Below, in pieces: positions 8,433-18,321 of a stretch of 64,000 bases of DNA. Both the position numbers and the translations under genes were made by a program. The DNA comes from Lachnospiraceae bacterium (lineage in GTDB: Bacteria; Bacillota; Clostridia; Lachnospirales; Lachnospiraceae), in assembly GCA_024399135.1 (NCBI GenBank), contig JAKSHY010000002.1, positions 140,238 to 204,237 on the forward strand. Direction: 5' to 3'. The stretch's first letter is position 1. The number at the start of each line of letters is the position of its first letter. A model generated the notes under the pieces. The model had not been told where the DNA came from. It ran no database searches and was given only the letters and a program-made list of their open reading frames with translations.

Positions 8433-10079
8433 TTAAGCCTTATTCTGGGCTTCAACTAATCTGACACCACAATACTTTTCTCTAAGCTTAGGTTTTTCAA
8501 TCTTACCTGTTGGATTACGAGGAATATCAGCGAAAATAACCTGATGTGGACGCTTATATCTTGGAAGGTTCTTAGCATATTCATTAACCTCGTCTTCTGT
8601 AAGACTCATGCCTTCCTTAAGCTCAATTACAGCAAGAGTTGTTTCACCAAGTCTCTTGTCTGGAACTCCAATAACAGCAACATCGTGAATTGCTTCAAGT
8701 CCTGCTCTTAAAAAGTTCTCTATCTGAACAGGATAGATATTCTCTCCTCCAGAGATAATTACATCCTTCTTTCTGTCTACTAAGAAGATGAAACCATCTT
8801 CGTCATACATAGCCATATCGCCTGTATATAACCAGCCCTCAGAGTCCATTACCTCTTCTGTAGCCTTAACATCATTGTAATAGCAGGTCATAACACCTGG
8901 TCCCTTAACAGCAAGCTCACCTACTTCACCGAATGGAACCTCAACCCTCTTCTCATCAACTATCTTACATATCCATCCGAATCCAGGTTTTCCAATAGCA
9001 CCAACCTTATGAATGTTCTCAACACCAAGATGAACACATCCTGGTCCTATAGACTCTGATAATCCATAGTTAGTATCATACTGATGTTCTGGGAAATAGT
9101 CCTTCCAGTGCTTGATTAATGATGGAGGAACTGGCTGTGCTCCTATATGCATAAGTCTCCACTGAGACAATTCGTAATCTTCTATATTAAGCTCTTTACT
9201 ATCCAGTGCCTCTAAAATATCCTGTGCCCATGGAACCAAAAGCCATACAATTGTACACTTTTCCTTCGATACAGCCTCTAATACAGCCTTAGGCTTAGTA
9301 CCCTTTAAAAGAACTGCCTTCGATGCTGAAAGTAATGAACCAAACCAGTGCATCTTGGCTCCTGTATGATATAAAGGAGGAATACATAAGAAAACATCAT
9401 CCTTAGTCTGACTGTGATGGTTCTGCTCACATCTTGCTGAATGAATAAGACTTTCATGATTATGAAGAATTGCCTTAGGAAAGCCTGTTGTTCCGGAACT
9501 AAAGTAAATAGCAGCGTCATCCTTTTCTGTAAGTCTTACATTAGGTGATACTGATGAACAGTTAGCTGTCAGTTCCATATAGCTTTCTGCATAGTCAGGA
9601 CATCCTTCTCCTACATAAAACAGCATTCTGTTAGGTGCAATTTTCTCAACTATGTTCTGAACTCTTTCAACGAATTCAGGACCAAATATCAAAACATCTA
9701 CTTCTGCCAAATTAACGCAATACTCAATTTCATCAGAAGCATATCTGAAGTTTAATGGAACAGCTAATGCTCCTGTCTTTAAAATTCCAAAATAAATAGG
9801 AAGCCATTCGATACAATTCATTAAAAGAATCGCAACCTTGTCTCCCTTCTTAACGCCACGGCTTAATAGCATATTAGCAAATCTGTTAGCCTTCTCATCC
9901 AATACTCCCCAGGAAATTTCTCTTCTGTAAGGATGCATAGGATTAGCCTCTACCAAATCAGACTCCATCCAGTTAATTCTCTTAACCTCTTTAGCCTCTG
10001 GATTAATTTCAACTAAAGCAATATCGTCTCTGTAGCTTCTGGCATTTAATTCTAAAACATCAACAATTGTCATTTTCAT
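8433..10079 (-). CDS. Acyl-CoA synthetase (AMP-forming, ANL superfamily)
   Basis: 548 residues with the full adenylate-forming motif set: AIYFSSGTTGFPKAILHNHES (P-loop-like motif), YGLSESIGPG, GWLYTGDMAMYDEDGFIFLVDRKKDVIISGGENIYP (hinge) and the C-terminal catalytic lysine in RNPTGKIEKPKLREKY. It would activate a carboxylic acid with ATP and ligate it to CoA. Length and spacing fit medium/long-chain fatty or aromatic acid ligases; chain length cannot be assigned. The partner is the SSS transporter 26 nt downstream. The upstream region (10080-10221) holds two 28-bp-spaced copies of GTTTACATAACTYG, described separately. Confidence 0.9.
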   Translation of the reverse strand: MKMTIVDVLELNARSYRDDIALVEINPEAKEVKRINWMESDLVEANPMHPYRREISWGVLDEKANRFANMLLSRGVKKGDKVAILLMNCIEWLPIYFGILKTGALAVPLNFRYASDEIEYCVNLAEVDVLIFGPEFVERVQNIVEKIAPNRMLFYVGEGCPDYAESYMELTANCSSVSPNVRLTEKDDAAIYFSSGTTGFPKAILHNHESLIHSARCEQNHHSQTKDDVFLCIPPLYHTGAKMHWFGSLLSASKAVLLKGTKPKAVLEAVSKEKCTIVWLLVPWAQDILEALDSKELNIEDYELSQWRLMHIGAQPVPPSLIKHWKDYFPEHQYDTNYGLSESIGPGCVHLGVENIHKVGAIGKPGFGWICKIVDEKRVEVPFGEVGELAVKGPGVMTCYYNDVKATEEVMDSEGWLYTGDMAMYDEDGFIFLVDRKKDVIISGGENIYPVQIENFLRAGLEAIHDVAVIGVPDKRLGETTLAVIELKEGMSLTEDEVNEYAKNLPRYKRPHQVIFADIPRNPTGKIEKPKLREKYCGVRLVEAQNKA

Positions 10080-10159
10080 CCCCCATTCATGGTATATGAA
10101 GCATATATTTTTATGCTTTAACGCTTTTATTTATTAAAGTTTAATTGGTACACAATATC

Positions 10160-10209
10160 TTTGTCAAGTTTACATAACTCCAGTTTGCTAATTTGGTTTA
10201 CATAACTTG
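10160..10209 (+). repeat. Two direct copies of GTTTACATAACTYG, 28 bp apart
   Basis: Copies begin at 10168 and 10196. The 21 bp at 10160-10180 occur again without mismatch at 62066-62086. The site lies between the acyl-CoA synthetase promoter region and the upstream DUF6020-like gene. It could be a regulator binding site or a dispersed short repeat. Confidence 0.6.
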
Positions 10210-10221
10210 TGTCTATTGATT

Positions 10222-11952
10222 TTAATTTTCCTTCACACCCTGAAGATTAATAAAGAATAGTATTGGTAATGAGAACACATTGAAGTACATGTACCTGAAA
10301 TCCGCAGCAACCGGAGTCGCAATGAGTACAGTACCTAAAATAGTAAGACATGGCACATATATAATCCATGCGCGATTTTTTCTAATAAAACTTGCGCCGA
10401 GCGATATCAGAATAATCCATGTAACGCTTCCAAGACTCCATAATAATCCATATAGAGGTATCATATTTCCAAGCTTAAGGAATATCTCCTTGGCCTTAAC
10501 TATAACCTTTCCGCCAATCAATGGATTAGGCTCAAGTCCGAAAGAATTGTTAGATATACCCTCTGCGTCTGCTATTGTGTAGTAAGCATCAGGATACCAG
10601 TAGCCTTTAGTCTGTCCTATATAAGCATCAAGATAATCTAATGGATGCTTGATACCAAGCATAATCCACAGCTTCAGATATTCACCCTTGTGTTCCTCTA
10701 AATACTCTGGATGTCCTGCTCTCATAAGCTCTTTCATGTTATCTGCGAAGCTTTCAACATACAATTCCTTAATATAGCTTGAGTCTACCACCGCATCTAT
10801 CATCTTTTGTTCTTCTTCGGTGATTTTCGATCCATTTACTATAACTCGCGCTATCATCTGCGAAGGTACAGAAACTGATTCAACGAAGTCAGGCTGAACT
10901 ATATCAAAGGAATTCATTAATGGTCCCTTAACTATAATTGCAGCAAGAATTACTCCTGCAAGTACAGGGAACACTGGAAGCATATTCTTCCTATAGTAGT
11001 ATGCTATGAAAGGAACTGCTGCCAAGAATCCGAACCAGCCATTTGATCTAAACAGACATATGAACAGTCCGAAGATTCCGAACATAACAACATAAGGAAT
11101 GCTAAACTCCTTAATCAGTCTTAATATAGTACAAATATATACAAGTACGGCAACCGCGAACAATACATCCTTCCACATAGTTACTGCCATTATTGCATTA
11201 TATGGAACAAGTGCATAGAATCCGAGTGTCACAAGGTATGACCATAATGGAAGTCTGTATATTTGCATCGTGCGTATAGCATATCCGACTGCCAAAGATA
11301 CCATAGCCATTTGAAAAAGAATATAAAATGAGACAGCAACACTTAGCGAGCCTGTCAGAGCCAATCCAAACTGAACCCATAATTTAATTATTAGTGTATT
11401 AGCGAGTGGATTAGCATTCTCATATGGCATACTACCTATTGCCTGTCCGAGCTGATTAATACTGTCAGGTGTCAAAACACCAGGAAAAAGATATAAAAAA
11501 TATGGAATAAAGCATATAAAAGTCACTAATGCAGAGACCCCAAAAACATGCTTTTCATAGAATATAGCCCATTTTTTAGTGTGAATCTTTTCATCAAACC
11601 TAAAGTAGCGAATCATTAACGAATATAGAATGATAAGGCTTTTTGAAAAAACAAGAAAAAGTCCCCATAATGAGGCCAGAAGAACCGTCCCTATGAAAAT
11701 CGCAGATTCCAGGTTTCCCTTGATTATCTCCTTCGAGCCCAAAACATAAAGGACACTGAATATAGCACCAAGAGTTGTACTTACATGCTTAACTGCCTTG
11801 TTCTCATATTGAGACTTTGAATAATTATACAAGCCTATGCTAAGGCCTAAAAATACAAGGCCCATTATGTTTCCGACACTAAAGTCAGTGACTCTTATCA
11901 AAGCCCAGGTCATGAAAAATATTTCAAGAAACATAAAACATTTTTGTTTCAT
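10222..11952 (-). CDS. DUF6020-like polytopic membrane protein (putative GT-C-type transferase)
   Basis: A 576-residue protein with about 12-14 hydrophobic segments. The loop FPGVLTPDSINQLGQAIGSMPYENANPLANTLIIKLW and the later MWKDVLFAVAVLV match my memory of DUF6020 proteins of Firmicutes. An acidic residue in the first outer loop is typical of lipid-linked sugar transferases, so a glycosyltransferase-like role in the envelope is plausible but unproven. A large soluble loop (about residues 355-480) precedes the last helices. Four nt separate it from the MATE gene, so it is the last gene of a six-gene unit starting at 17035. Function is not known. Confidence 0.65.
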   Translation of the reverse strand: MKQKCFMFLEIFFMTWALIRVTDFSVGNIMGLVFLGLSIGLYNYSKSQYENKAVKHVSTTLGAIFSVLYVLGSKEIIKGNLESAIFIGTVLLASLWGLFLVFSKSLIILYSLMIRYFRFDEKIHTKKWAIFYEKHVFGVSALVTFICFIPYFLYLFPGVLTPDSINQLGQAIGSMPYENANPLANTLIIKLWVQFGLALTGSLSVAVSFYILFQMAMVSLAVGYAIRTMQIYRLPLWSYLVTLGFYALVPYNAIMAVTMWKDVLFAVAVLVYICTILRLIKEFSIPYVVMFGIFGLFICLFRSNGWFGFLAAVPFIAYYYRKNMLPVFPVLAGVILAAIIVKGPLMNSFDIVQPDFVESVSVPSQMIARVIVNGSKITEEEQKMIDAVVDSSYIKELYVESFADNMKELMRAGHPEYLEEHKGEYLKLWIMLGIKHPLDYLDAYIGQTKGYWYPDAYYTIADAEGISNNSFGLEPNPLIGGKVIVKAKEIFLKLGNMIPLYGLLWSLGSVTWIILISLGASFIRKNRAWIIYVPCLTILGTVLIATPVAADFRYMYFNVFSLPILFFINLQGVKEN

Positions 11953-11956
11953 ATTA

Positions 11957-13348
11957 TTAATTCCCCTCTGGTTGTTGGGCGAGATTCTGAATCCAAACGC
12001 CCTTAACTAAAAGAATCCATCCTATTACAAGCTTAATTAAATCAATACTACAGCAGATGAAATAAACATACACAATATTAATGGTCGTGAAGCTTGATAA
12101 TGCATATGTCATCGGTACAGCAACTACCCACAAAAAGCAGCTGTCGAATAAAAATGTTATAAATGTTTTGCCACCTGATCTTATTGTAAAATAAGTTGCA
12201 TGCAAAAAACTCTGTACAGGCATGAGTATGGCTGCTACTCTCATTATACTGGTAGCAAGCTCCCTAACTTCATCTGTAGTATTGTATATTCTTGGAAATA
12301 ATGGAGCTGTGAAGAACATCAACGTTCCAAATACAAGTCCAATACTTGCTGATAACCCGATAATTCTGTATGCGCTCTTCTTGGCTTCCTTAAGTTCTCC
12401 TGCACCAAGCATCTGTCCTACTATGATAGCAACTGCATCTCCCATCGCGAAGAATGCTACTGCGAACATATTAGATATTGTCTGTGATATATTAAGTCCG
12501 GCAATGATGGCAAGTCCTCTTACAGAATATGCCTGTGTCTGAATCGCAATACCAGAAGACCACAGAGTCTCGTTAATTAAGAGAGGAAATCCAAGCTTAA
12601 TCATTCTGCCTGTAAGTCCCTTCCTGAGTCTGAAGCTTGAGTATGCGCCAATAATGAACTTATTTTTCTCAGTATGCTTATGTGTCCAGATAACAACTAT
12701 CGCCATCTGAATATAACGCGAAATAACAGTTGCCCAAGCTGCACCTTTGACTCCCATAACTGGAGCACCCATTTTTCCATAGATAAGGACATAGTTAAGC
12801 ACCAGATTAATAAGTACAGCAACGAACGAAGCAACCATAGGAACAAAGGTTTCTCCTGTTTCTCTTAAGGTACCTGAATAGCTGCTTTCAATAGCGAACG
12901 GAAGAAGTCCGAACAGCATTATGAAAAGATATTCCTTTCCAAATGCCAAAGTGTTTTCTATATTTCCAGTTGCTCCACCCTCATGAAGAAACATTCCTAT
13001 CAGCTGATTATCGAGCATGGCAAATACTATACATCCAAGCACCATAATGGCCATCGAAACTATAATCTTGAATCTGAAGGTATCCCTTACGCCATCATGA
13101 TCCCCACTTCCATAGAACTGCGCTGTAAGTATTCCTGCGCCCGAAATAGCCCCGAATATACAAAGATAAAAGATAAAGAAAAGCTGATTATCTATCGCAA
13201 CTCCGGACATCTCGTCAGTTCCGACACGCCCAATCATAATATTGTCTAAAAGACTCACAAAATTAGAGATAGCATTCTGGATAATAATCGGGAATGCTAT
13301 CAACATAACTTTTTTATAAAATTGTTTTAAATTTTTATTCTTTTCCAT
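11957..13348 (-). CDS. MATE family multidrug/metabolite exporter
   Basis: About 463 residues, 12 transmembrane segments in two homologous halves. The N-terminal half shows FPIIIQNAISNFVSLLDNIMIGRVGTDEMSGVAI and the C-terminal half FPLLINETLWSSGIAIQTQAYSVRG, the typical MATE repeats. It exports small molecules by sodium or proton antiport. The open frame reaches 13396, but the N-terminal 16 residues would overlap the end of the PurF-like gene by 62 nt. The Met at 13348 (ATGGAAAAGAATAA, overlapping the PurF-like stop by 14 nt) gives the usual N-terminus and implies translational coupling. Substrate unknown. Confidence 0.85.
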   Translation of the reverse strand: MEKNKNLKQFYKKVMLIAFPIIIQNAISNFVSLLDNIMIGRVGTDEMSGVAIDNQLFFIFYLCIFGAISGAGILTAQFYGSGDHDGVRDTFRFKIIVSMAIMVLGCIVFAMLDNQLIGMFLHEGGATGNIENTLAFGKEYLFIMLFGLLPFAIESSYSGTLRETGETFVPMVASFVAVLINLVLNYVLIYGKMGAPVMGVKGAAWATVISRYIQMAIVVIWTHKHTEKNKFIIGAYSSFRLRKGLTGRMIKLGFPLLINETLWSSGIAIQTQAYSVRGLAIIAGLNISQTISNMFAVAFFAMGDAVAIIVGQMLGAGELKEAKKSAYRIIGLSASIGLVFGTLMFFTAPLFPRIYNTTDEVRELATSIMRVAAILMPVQSFLHATYFTIRSGGKTFITFLFDSCFLWVVAVPMTYALSSFTTINIVYVYFICCSIDLIKLVIGWILLVKGVWIQNLAQQPEGN

Positions 13349-14741
13349 CCCAGCAATATGTGCAAAGCTTTTCTTTAGGAAGTCCAATTGCTTCAATCAT
13401 ATCGTCTAAACGATTAAATGCAAGTGTTGTAAAGTTAAGCTGCTTACACATCCTGTCTAACATTGTCTGATATTCACTAGAATCTGGATTAGCATATACA
13501 TCAAGGTTAACGTCCTTGGCTCCCTTTTCCATATCGCTAATAATTCTTCTGGTTATAAGTTCCATCTCTGAAGATGATCTTGAGAAGTTTAAGTATTTAC
13601 ATCCATATAATAATGGAGGGCATGCAGGACGAATATGTACTTCCTTGGCACCCGACTGATATAAGAACTCAGTTGTCTCACGAAGCTGTGTTCCTCTTAC
13701 AATTGAATCATCTATCAATAGAAGGCTCTTATTCTCAATCAAATCCTGAACAGGAATAAGCTTCATCTTCGCAATAAGATTTCTCTGCGACTGAATAGTT
13801 GGCATGAAGCTTCTTGGCCAGGTTGGTGTATACTTAATGAATGGTCTTTGGAATGGAATTCCGGATTCATTAGCATATCCTATAGCATGAGCAATACCTG
13901 AGTCTGGAACTCCTGCTACCGAATCAGGACGGACATTATCTCTTTTAGCCATCAATGATCCGCAGTTATTTCTCATTTTTTCAACACTAAGTCCTTCATA
14001 TGAGCTTGAAGGATAGCCATAGTAAATCCAAAGGAATGAACATATCTTCATTTCATCTCCAGGACCTACTAAAGTCTTACACTCTTCTGGTGTTATAATA
14101 ACAATTTCACCAGGTCCTAACTCTCTTACTTCAGTATATCCAAGGTTAAGATATGCGAAGGATTCAAATGACATGCAAAAGCCGTCATCCTTCTTACCTA
14201 TAGAAATAGGAGTACGGCCCTTCTTATCACGGGCTGCATATATTCCCATAGGTGTTAAAATTGCAATACTCATAGATCCATCAATAACATCCTGAGCATA
14301 CTGAATTCCTTCTATAAGATTCTCTTTTTGATTAATAACTGCTGCCACAAGCTCTGTAGCATTAATATCTCCACCGGACATTTCCAAAAAATGGCTGTGA
14401 CCTGTGTTAAAGATTTTCTTTACTATCTCATCCATGTTGTTAATCTTACCAACAGTAGTGATAGCGTATGTACCATGATGAGATCTAACCAGTAATGGCT
14501 GTGGTTCATAGTCAGAAATACAACCAATTCCAATTGAACCCTTCATCTCATTAACATCTTTGTCGAATTTAGTTCTAAAAGGTGCATTCTCAATATTATG
14601 AATAGCTCTGTCGAAACCAGTTTCTTTGTTATAAACTGCCATTCCTGCTCTTCTTGTTCCAAGATGAGAATGATAGTCTGTTCCAAAGAACAAATCAAAT
14701 ACACAATCTTTTTTTGATGCTACTCCAAAAAATCCACCCAT
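13335..14741 (-). CDS. PurF-like amidophosphoribosyltransferase paralogue without N-terminal catalytic Cys
   Basis: 468 residues with the PurF architecture: an N-terminal class II glutamine amidotransferase (Ntn) domain (YHSHLGTRRAGMAVY, GCISDYEPQPLL, ARDKKGRTPISIG) and a C-terminal phosphoribosyltransferase domain with the PRPP loop LLLIDDSIVRGTQ. True PurF begins with Met-Cys, the Cys being the glutaminase nucleophile. Here the clear start (GAGGAG Shine-Dalgarno seven nt before ATG) gives Met-Gly-Gly-Phe, so glutamine hydrolysis by the usual mechanism is not possible. Cysteines in CPPLLYGCKY and CTYC (460, 463) sit where PurF iron-sulphur ligands are found. It lies between an amino-acid ABC transporter and a MATE exporter, not with purine genes. 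The job is probably different from purine synthesis. Confidence 0.85.
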   Translation of the reverse strand: MGGFFGVASKKDCVFDLFFGTDYHSHLGTRRAGMAVYNKETGFDRAIHNIENAPFRTKFDKDVNEMKGSIGIGCISDYEPQPLLVRSHHGTYAITTVGKINNMDEIVKKIFNTGHSHFLEMSGGDINATELVAAVINQKENLIEGIQYAQDVIDGSMSIAILTPMGIYAARDKKGRTPISIGKKDDGFCMSFESFAYLNLGYTEVRELGPGEIVIITPEECKTLVGPGDEMKICSFLWIYYGYPSSSYEGLSVEKMRNNCGSLMAKRDNVRPDSVAGVPDSGIAHAIGYANESGIPFQRPFIKYTPTWPRSFMPTIQSQRNLIAKMKLIPVQDLIENKSLLLIDDSIVRGTQLRETTEFLYQSGAKEVHIRPACPPLLYGCKYLNFSRSSSEMELITRRIISDMEKGAKDVNLDVYANPDSSEYQTMLDRMCKQLNFTTLAFNRLDDMIEAIGLPKEKLCTYCWDGKE

Positions 14742-14766
14742 TGTTATTCTCCTCTATAATTAATTA

Positions 14767-15528
14767 TTAGAATTTTCCGATAAATTCCTGAACTCTTGCA
14801 TTATCAGAATTAAATATTTCATCAGGAGTACCCTCTGCCTGAACGACACCGTGCTCCATAAATATCATTCTATCTGAAACCTCACGAGCGAACTGCATTT
14901 CGTGGGTTACTATTATCATCGTCATATGTTCTTTCGCAAGCTCTTTAATTACCTTTAAAACCTCACCTGTAAGTTCTGGATCAAGTGCCGATGTTGGCTC
15001 ATCAAAAAACAGAATCTTAGGCTCTTTTGCTAAAGCTCTTGCTATAGAAACTCTCTGCTGCTGTCCACCTGATAATTCACATGGATATGCATCCTTCTTT
15101 TCCGAAAGGCCAAGCTTGGAAAGGAGCTTAAGTGCTCTTTCATAAGCTACATCCTTAGATACATGATCCGTATGAATCGGTGCTTCAGTTATATTCTTAA
15201 TTACTGAAAAATGTGGAAAAAGATTAAAATTCTGGAATACAAGGCCAAAATAATTTCTTATTTCCTTAAGCTCATGCTTGGAAGCATACTTAACTACTCC
15301 GTTTTCAGTAGTCGCTGCTACCTTATCAAGGTATTTAATTTCCCCTCCATCTATTGTTTCAAGAAAAGTTGCTGCGCGAAGCAATGTTGATTTTCCCGAA
15401 CCAGAAGGTCCGATTATCGAAACAACCTCTCCTTCTTTCACACAAAGATCGATTCCCTTAAGAACATGAAGGTCTTCATTAAATGTCTTTTTTAAGTTTT
15501 TGATTTCTAGTAATACCTGTCCCATCAA
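14767..15528 (-). CDS. Polar amino acid ABC transporter, ATP-binding subunit
   Basis: 253 residues of a GlnQ/HisP-type ATPase: Walker A GPSGSGKST, Q-loop LVFQNFNLFPH, signature LSGGQQQRVSIARALA, Walker B ILFFDEPTSALDP and the switch histidine in IIVTHEMQFA. It powers import with the permease, whose stop is 4 nt upstream, and the lipoprotein binding subunit. All three genes are in order binding protein, permease, ATPase and are followed 25 nt later by the PurF-like gene. Confidence 0.95.
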   Translation of the reverse strand: MMGQVLLEIKNLKKTFNEDLHVLKGIDLCVKEGEVVSIIGPSGSGKSTLLRAATFLETIDGGEIKYLDKVAATTENGVVKYASKHELKEIRNYFGLVFQNFNLFPHFSVIKNITEAPIHTDHVSKDVAYERALKLLSKLGLSEKKDAYPCELSGGQQQRVSIARALAKEPKILFFDEPTSALDPELTGEVLKVIKELAKEHMTMIIVTHEMQFAREVSDRMIFMEHGVVQAEGTPDEIFNSDNARVQEFIGKF

Positions 15529-15532
15529 ACAC

Positions 15533-16183
15533 CTATTTGTAATAACTTAATCTCTTCTCTATCTTCTCCATAATGAAAGCCACTATGAAATTGAATACGT
15601 AATAGAATAATCCAGCTACCATTATTGGCATGATAGTAGATTTACTTGCTGCAATCTGAGATGCAACATCGAATAATTCAACCATGGAAATAGCTGAAGC
15701 TAACGAAGTATCCTTTACCAATGTAATTGTTTCATTAGTCATGGCAGGAAGAACTCTTTTAACTACCTGTGGAAGTATGATTTTAAAGAATGTCTGGAAC
15801 TTATCAAAGCCCAAAACCTCTGCTGCTTCATACTGTCCCTTAGGCATCGATTCAATACCACCTCTGTATATCTCAGCGAAATACGCAGCATAGTTTAGAG
15901 AAAAACCAATAATTGTGGCTATGAATCTATAGTTGCTGCTAAGCGCAACTCCAAAAAGAAAATGAGGGCCAAAGTAAACCAATATTAACTGTAACATAAG
16001 AGGAGTTCCTCGCATTACAGAAATATAGAATTTAACTATGCCCCTGATAATTGTATTTTTAGACATTCTTCCGAACGCTACAACCATTCCTAATGGTAAC
16101 GAAAAGACAAGTGTCAGTAAGAATATACTTATTGACATGAGCATACCGTTTCCTAATAGTTGTAGCATTACAGAAAAATTCAT
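15533..16183 (-). CDS. Polar amino acid ABC transporter, permease subunit
   Basis: 216 residues, about five hydrophobic segments, typical of the His/Glu/Gln/Arg/opine permease family. MRGTPLMLQLILVYFG lies in the first half. The cytoplasmic coupling loop GGIESMPKGQYEAAEVLGFDKFQTFFKIILPQ (EAA motif) contacts the ATPase. It lies 24 nt after the binding-protein gene and 4 nt before the ATPase gene, so the three form one transporter. Confidence 0.95.
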   Translation of the reverse strand: MNFSVMLQLLGNGMLMSISIFLLTLVFSLPLGMVVAFGRMSKNTIIRGIVKFYISVMRGTPLMLQLILVYFGPHFLFGVALSSNYRFIATIIGFSLNYAAYFAEIYRGGIESMPKGQYEAAEVLGFDKFQTFFKIILPQVVKRVLPAMTNETITLVKDTSLASAISMVELFDVASQIAASKSTIMPIMVAGLFYYVFNFIVAFIMEKIEKRLSYYK

Positions 16184-16207
16184 CTATTCTCTCTTTTCTT
16201 AAATAAA

Positions 16208-17035
16208 CTATTTGCCTAAGCAAACAGAATCTGTCATACCGAAATCAGAATACTTTTCAGCAATCTTAGTAAATGTACCGTCTGAAACCATCTCAAGAAG
16301 AGTCTTCTCAACCTGATCCTTTAATGCATCATTACCCTTCTTAAATCCAATACCATACTGCTCAGAAGCTAAACGCTCTTCCATAATAACATAAGCATCG
16401 CCTCTGTTATTCAGCTGATATGCTGCAACACCTATATCCATAGCAACTGCATCAATGGCACCAGCCTCTAAATCCATGAAAGCTGTATTATAATCTGAAT
16501 ACTGAATCATATCAGAAAATGTAGCTGCAAGATCCTTAGCATCCTCTTCAAGTGCAGCAAGTGCAGAAGAATCCTTCTGAACACCAACTACCTTTCCAGC
16601 TAAGTCAGCAGGAGTTGCAATTCCTGCATCCTTCTTAGATACGAATACCTGGCTGTTGTCTACATAAGGAACAGACCATGTATAGCTGTCCTCACGTCCC
16701 TGAATTGTGAAACCATTCCAGATACAGTCAATTGTTCCAGAATTAAGCTCCATATCCTTAGAATTCCAGTCGATTGGCTGCTTAACTAAATTCCAGCCAT
16801 TTCTCTTACATACTTCTTCTGCAAGGTCAAGGTCGAATCCAACATACTCACCCTTATCATCCATATATCCATATGGTGGGAATTCAGCGTCGAATCCAAC
16901 TGTGAAGTTCTCGCCTTCCTTCTTCGCAACTGATGAATCACTGCCTGATGCGGCACTAGATGAATCATTTGAACATCCTGCCAATGTACCCATTACCATG
17001 GCACCAGCAAGAAGTAATCCTAAAAACTTTTTCAT
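16208..17035 (-). CDS. Amino acid ABC transporter, substrate-binding lipoprotein
   Basis: About 275 residues. The signal peptide MKKFLGLLLAGAMVMG ends in an LAGC lipobox. The mature part has the periplasmic-binding-protein type II fold (SBP_bac_3): FTVGFDAEFPPYGYMDDKGEYVGFDLDLAEEV, then IDCIWNGFTIQGRED and AVAMDIGVAAY. The open frame runs to 17080, but the ATG at 17035 is preceded by GGAGAGA and starts a canonical signal peptide, so I use it. Cystine/glutamine-like or other polar amino acids are likely ligands; the exact one is not determined. First gene of the 10222-17035 unit. Confidence 0.93.
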   Translation of the reverse strand: MKKFLGLLLAGAMVMGTLAGCSNDSSSAASGSDSSVAKKEGENFTVGFDAEFPPYGYMDDKGEYVGFDLDLAEEVCKRNGWNLVKQPIDWNSKDMELNSGTIDCIWNGFTIQGREDSYTWSVPYVDNSQVFVSKKDAGIATPADLAGKVVGVQKDSSALAALEEDAKDLAATFSDMIQYSDYNTAFMDLEAGAIDAVAMDIGVAAYQLNNRGDAYVIMEERLASEQYGIGFKKGNDALKDQVEKTLLEMVSDGTFTKIAEKYSDFGMTDSVCLGK

Positions 17036-17118
17036 AATCTCTCTCCTTTGTTTCGTTATCGTACTAAAGTGCACAAACACAAATGATATACTACCAAAGG
17101 GCGACTAAAAAGTCCATA

Positions 17119-18321
17119 CTAGGTATAATCTTTTTCGTATTCAGAAACGATTTCAAGAATCTCCTTAGCATACTTTGGATACTTCTCTACAAGGTCTTTT
17201 ATTTCATCCTGTGCTTTGGTAGCAACTACATCCTTATTATATTCCATACGTCTTCTTAAAGACTGTCTTTGGATAATAAGCTTATGCCTTATTTCGACCA
17301 TCTCACGCTTATCTAAAATAGCATCTGCCTGATAAAGCCAGATCATAGGATCCTTAACCTGATATCTTCTAAGTTCATGCAAAAATGCCTGTTCAATATC
17401 ACCAAGCTCCGCCTCTGCATTCTCGTAATTCTGGCGTTCCTTTCTCTCTTCTAAGAACTGTTCATAATCTGTTCCAAGCTCTGAAGCTGATGAAACCTGA
17501 TATTTAACATAGAGATAATCTAAAAGATTAGTATTATTTACATATCGTATTTTTACAGTATTCTGAAGCTGTATAAGACGGCATATTCCATTCTCAACGG
17601 AACGAAGTTCTGTTCTTGAATCTGAATTTCTGACGAATATCATCGTAATTCCTATAGCTCCGGCAAGTACTGCTGCCAAATATCCAATCTGCGTGTTTAG
17701 TTCGAATCCATACTGAAGTATCATAAGAACCAGCACACACACAACCAGCGCAACTGTACATACTATAGCCATTGTTTTACAGTCTTCAATTATATTTCTC
17801 AGGTCATATTTTCTCACATAATATGCCTGCTTTTCATTTTCAAGCTTCTTTAAATCCTTTTTAACAAGAACCTGATAATCTTCCGCTTCCTTCAGCTTTT
17901 TATAGCCCTCCGAAAGTTCATCTTCCATTCTTTCAAGCTTGTTATACTTGTCATCCGGCATACGGTTAGTTCTTTTAAGGTAACCTGCCTGCTTTAGCTT
18001 AAGCTCCTGAATCTGTCTGGCATATTGTGATATTATGTCAACCTCTTCTTTTGGAAGAGCCTCTATTTCTTCCATATCCTTAAGATTAGAAGTTACAGTG
18101 TCGTACTCTACCTGAAGCTTATCAACCTCACGTGAGGCTTCAGCAATCTGTTCAAGACATCCTCTTACATAAGCTTCACGACTCTTCTTATCACCTATTT
18201 TAAGCTCAGATCTATCATAAACAACCTCATTCCAGGCATCTATCTGTTCCCAGTCATCTAAGTCATAGAGCGGATCTTCAATTGATTTTTTCCAGTTTAA
18301 AAACCTTTTAATTAATCCCAT
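17119..18321 (-). CDS. Coiled-coil protein with two central transmembrane helices, unknown
   Basis: 400 residues, no family recognised. Residues about 50-180 are highly charged and heptad-like (long coiled coil). Two hydrophobic helices at about 184-203 and 211-230 form a hairpin in the membrane. A second charged helical region runs from 235 to the end. Both long arms would therefore be on the same, probably cytoplasmic, side. The start codon overlaps the stop of the upstream TPR-like gene by one base, so translation is coupled. It is the last gene of the DUF5717-DUF5716 operon and could tether that complex to the membrane, which is inference from order only. Confidence 0.7.
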   Translation of the reverse strand: MGLIKRFLNWKKSIEDPLYDLDDWEQIDAWNEVVYDRSELKIGDKKSREAYVRGCLEQIAEASREVDKLQVEYDTVTSNLKDMEEIEALPKEEVDIISQYARQIQELKLKQAGYLKRTNRMPDDKYNKLERMEDELSEGYKKLKEAEDYQVLVKKDLKKLENEKQAYYVRKYDLRNIIEDCKTMAIVCTVALVVCVLVLMILQYGFELNTQIGYLAAVLAGAIGITMIFVRNSDSRTELRSVENGICRLIQLQNTVKIRYVNNTNLLDYLYVKYQVSSASELGTDYEQFLEERKERQNYENAEAELGDIEQAFLHELRRYQVKDPMIWLYQADAILDKREMVEIRHKLIIQRQSLRRRMEYNKDVVATKAQDEIKDLVEKYPKYAKEILEIVSEYEKDYT

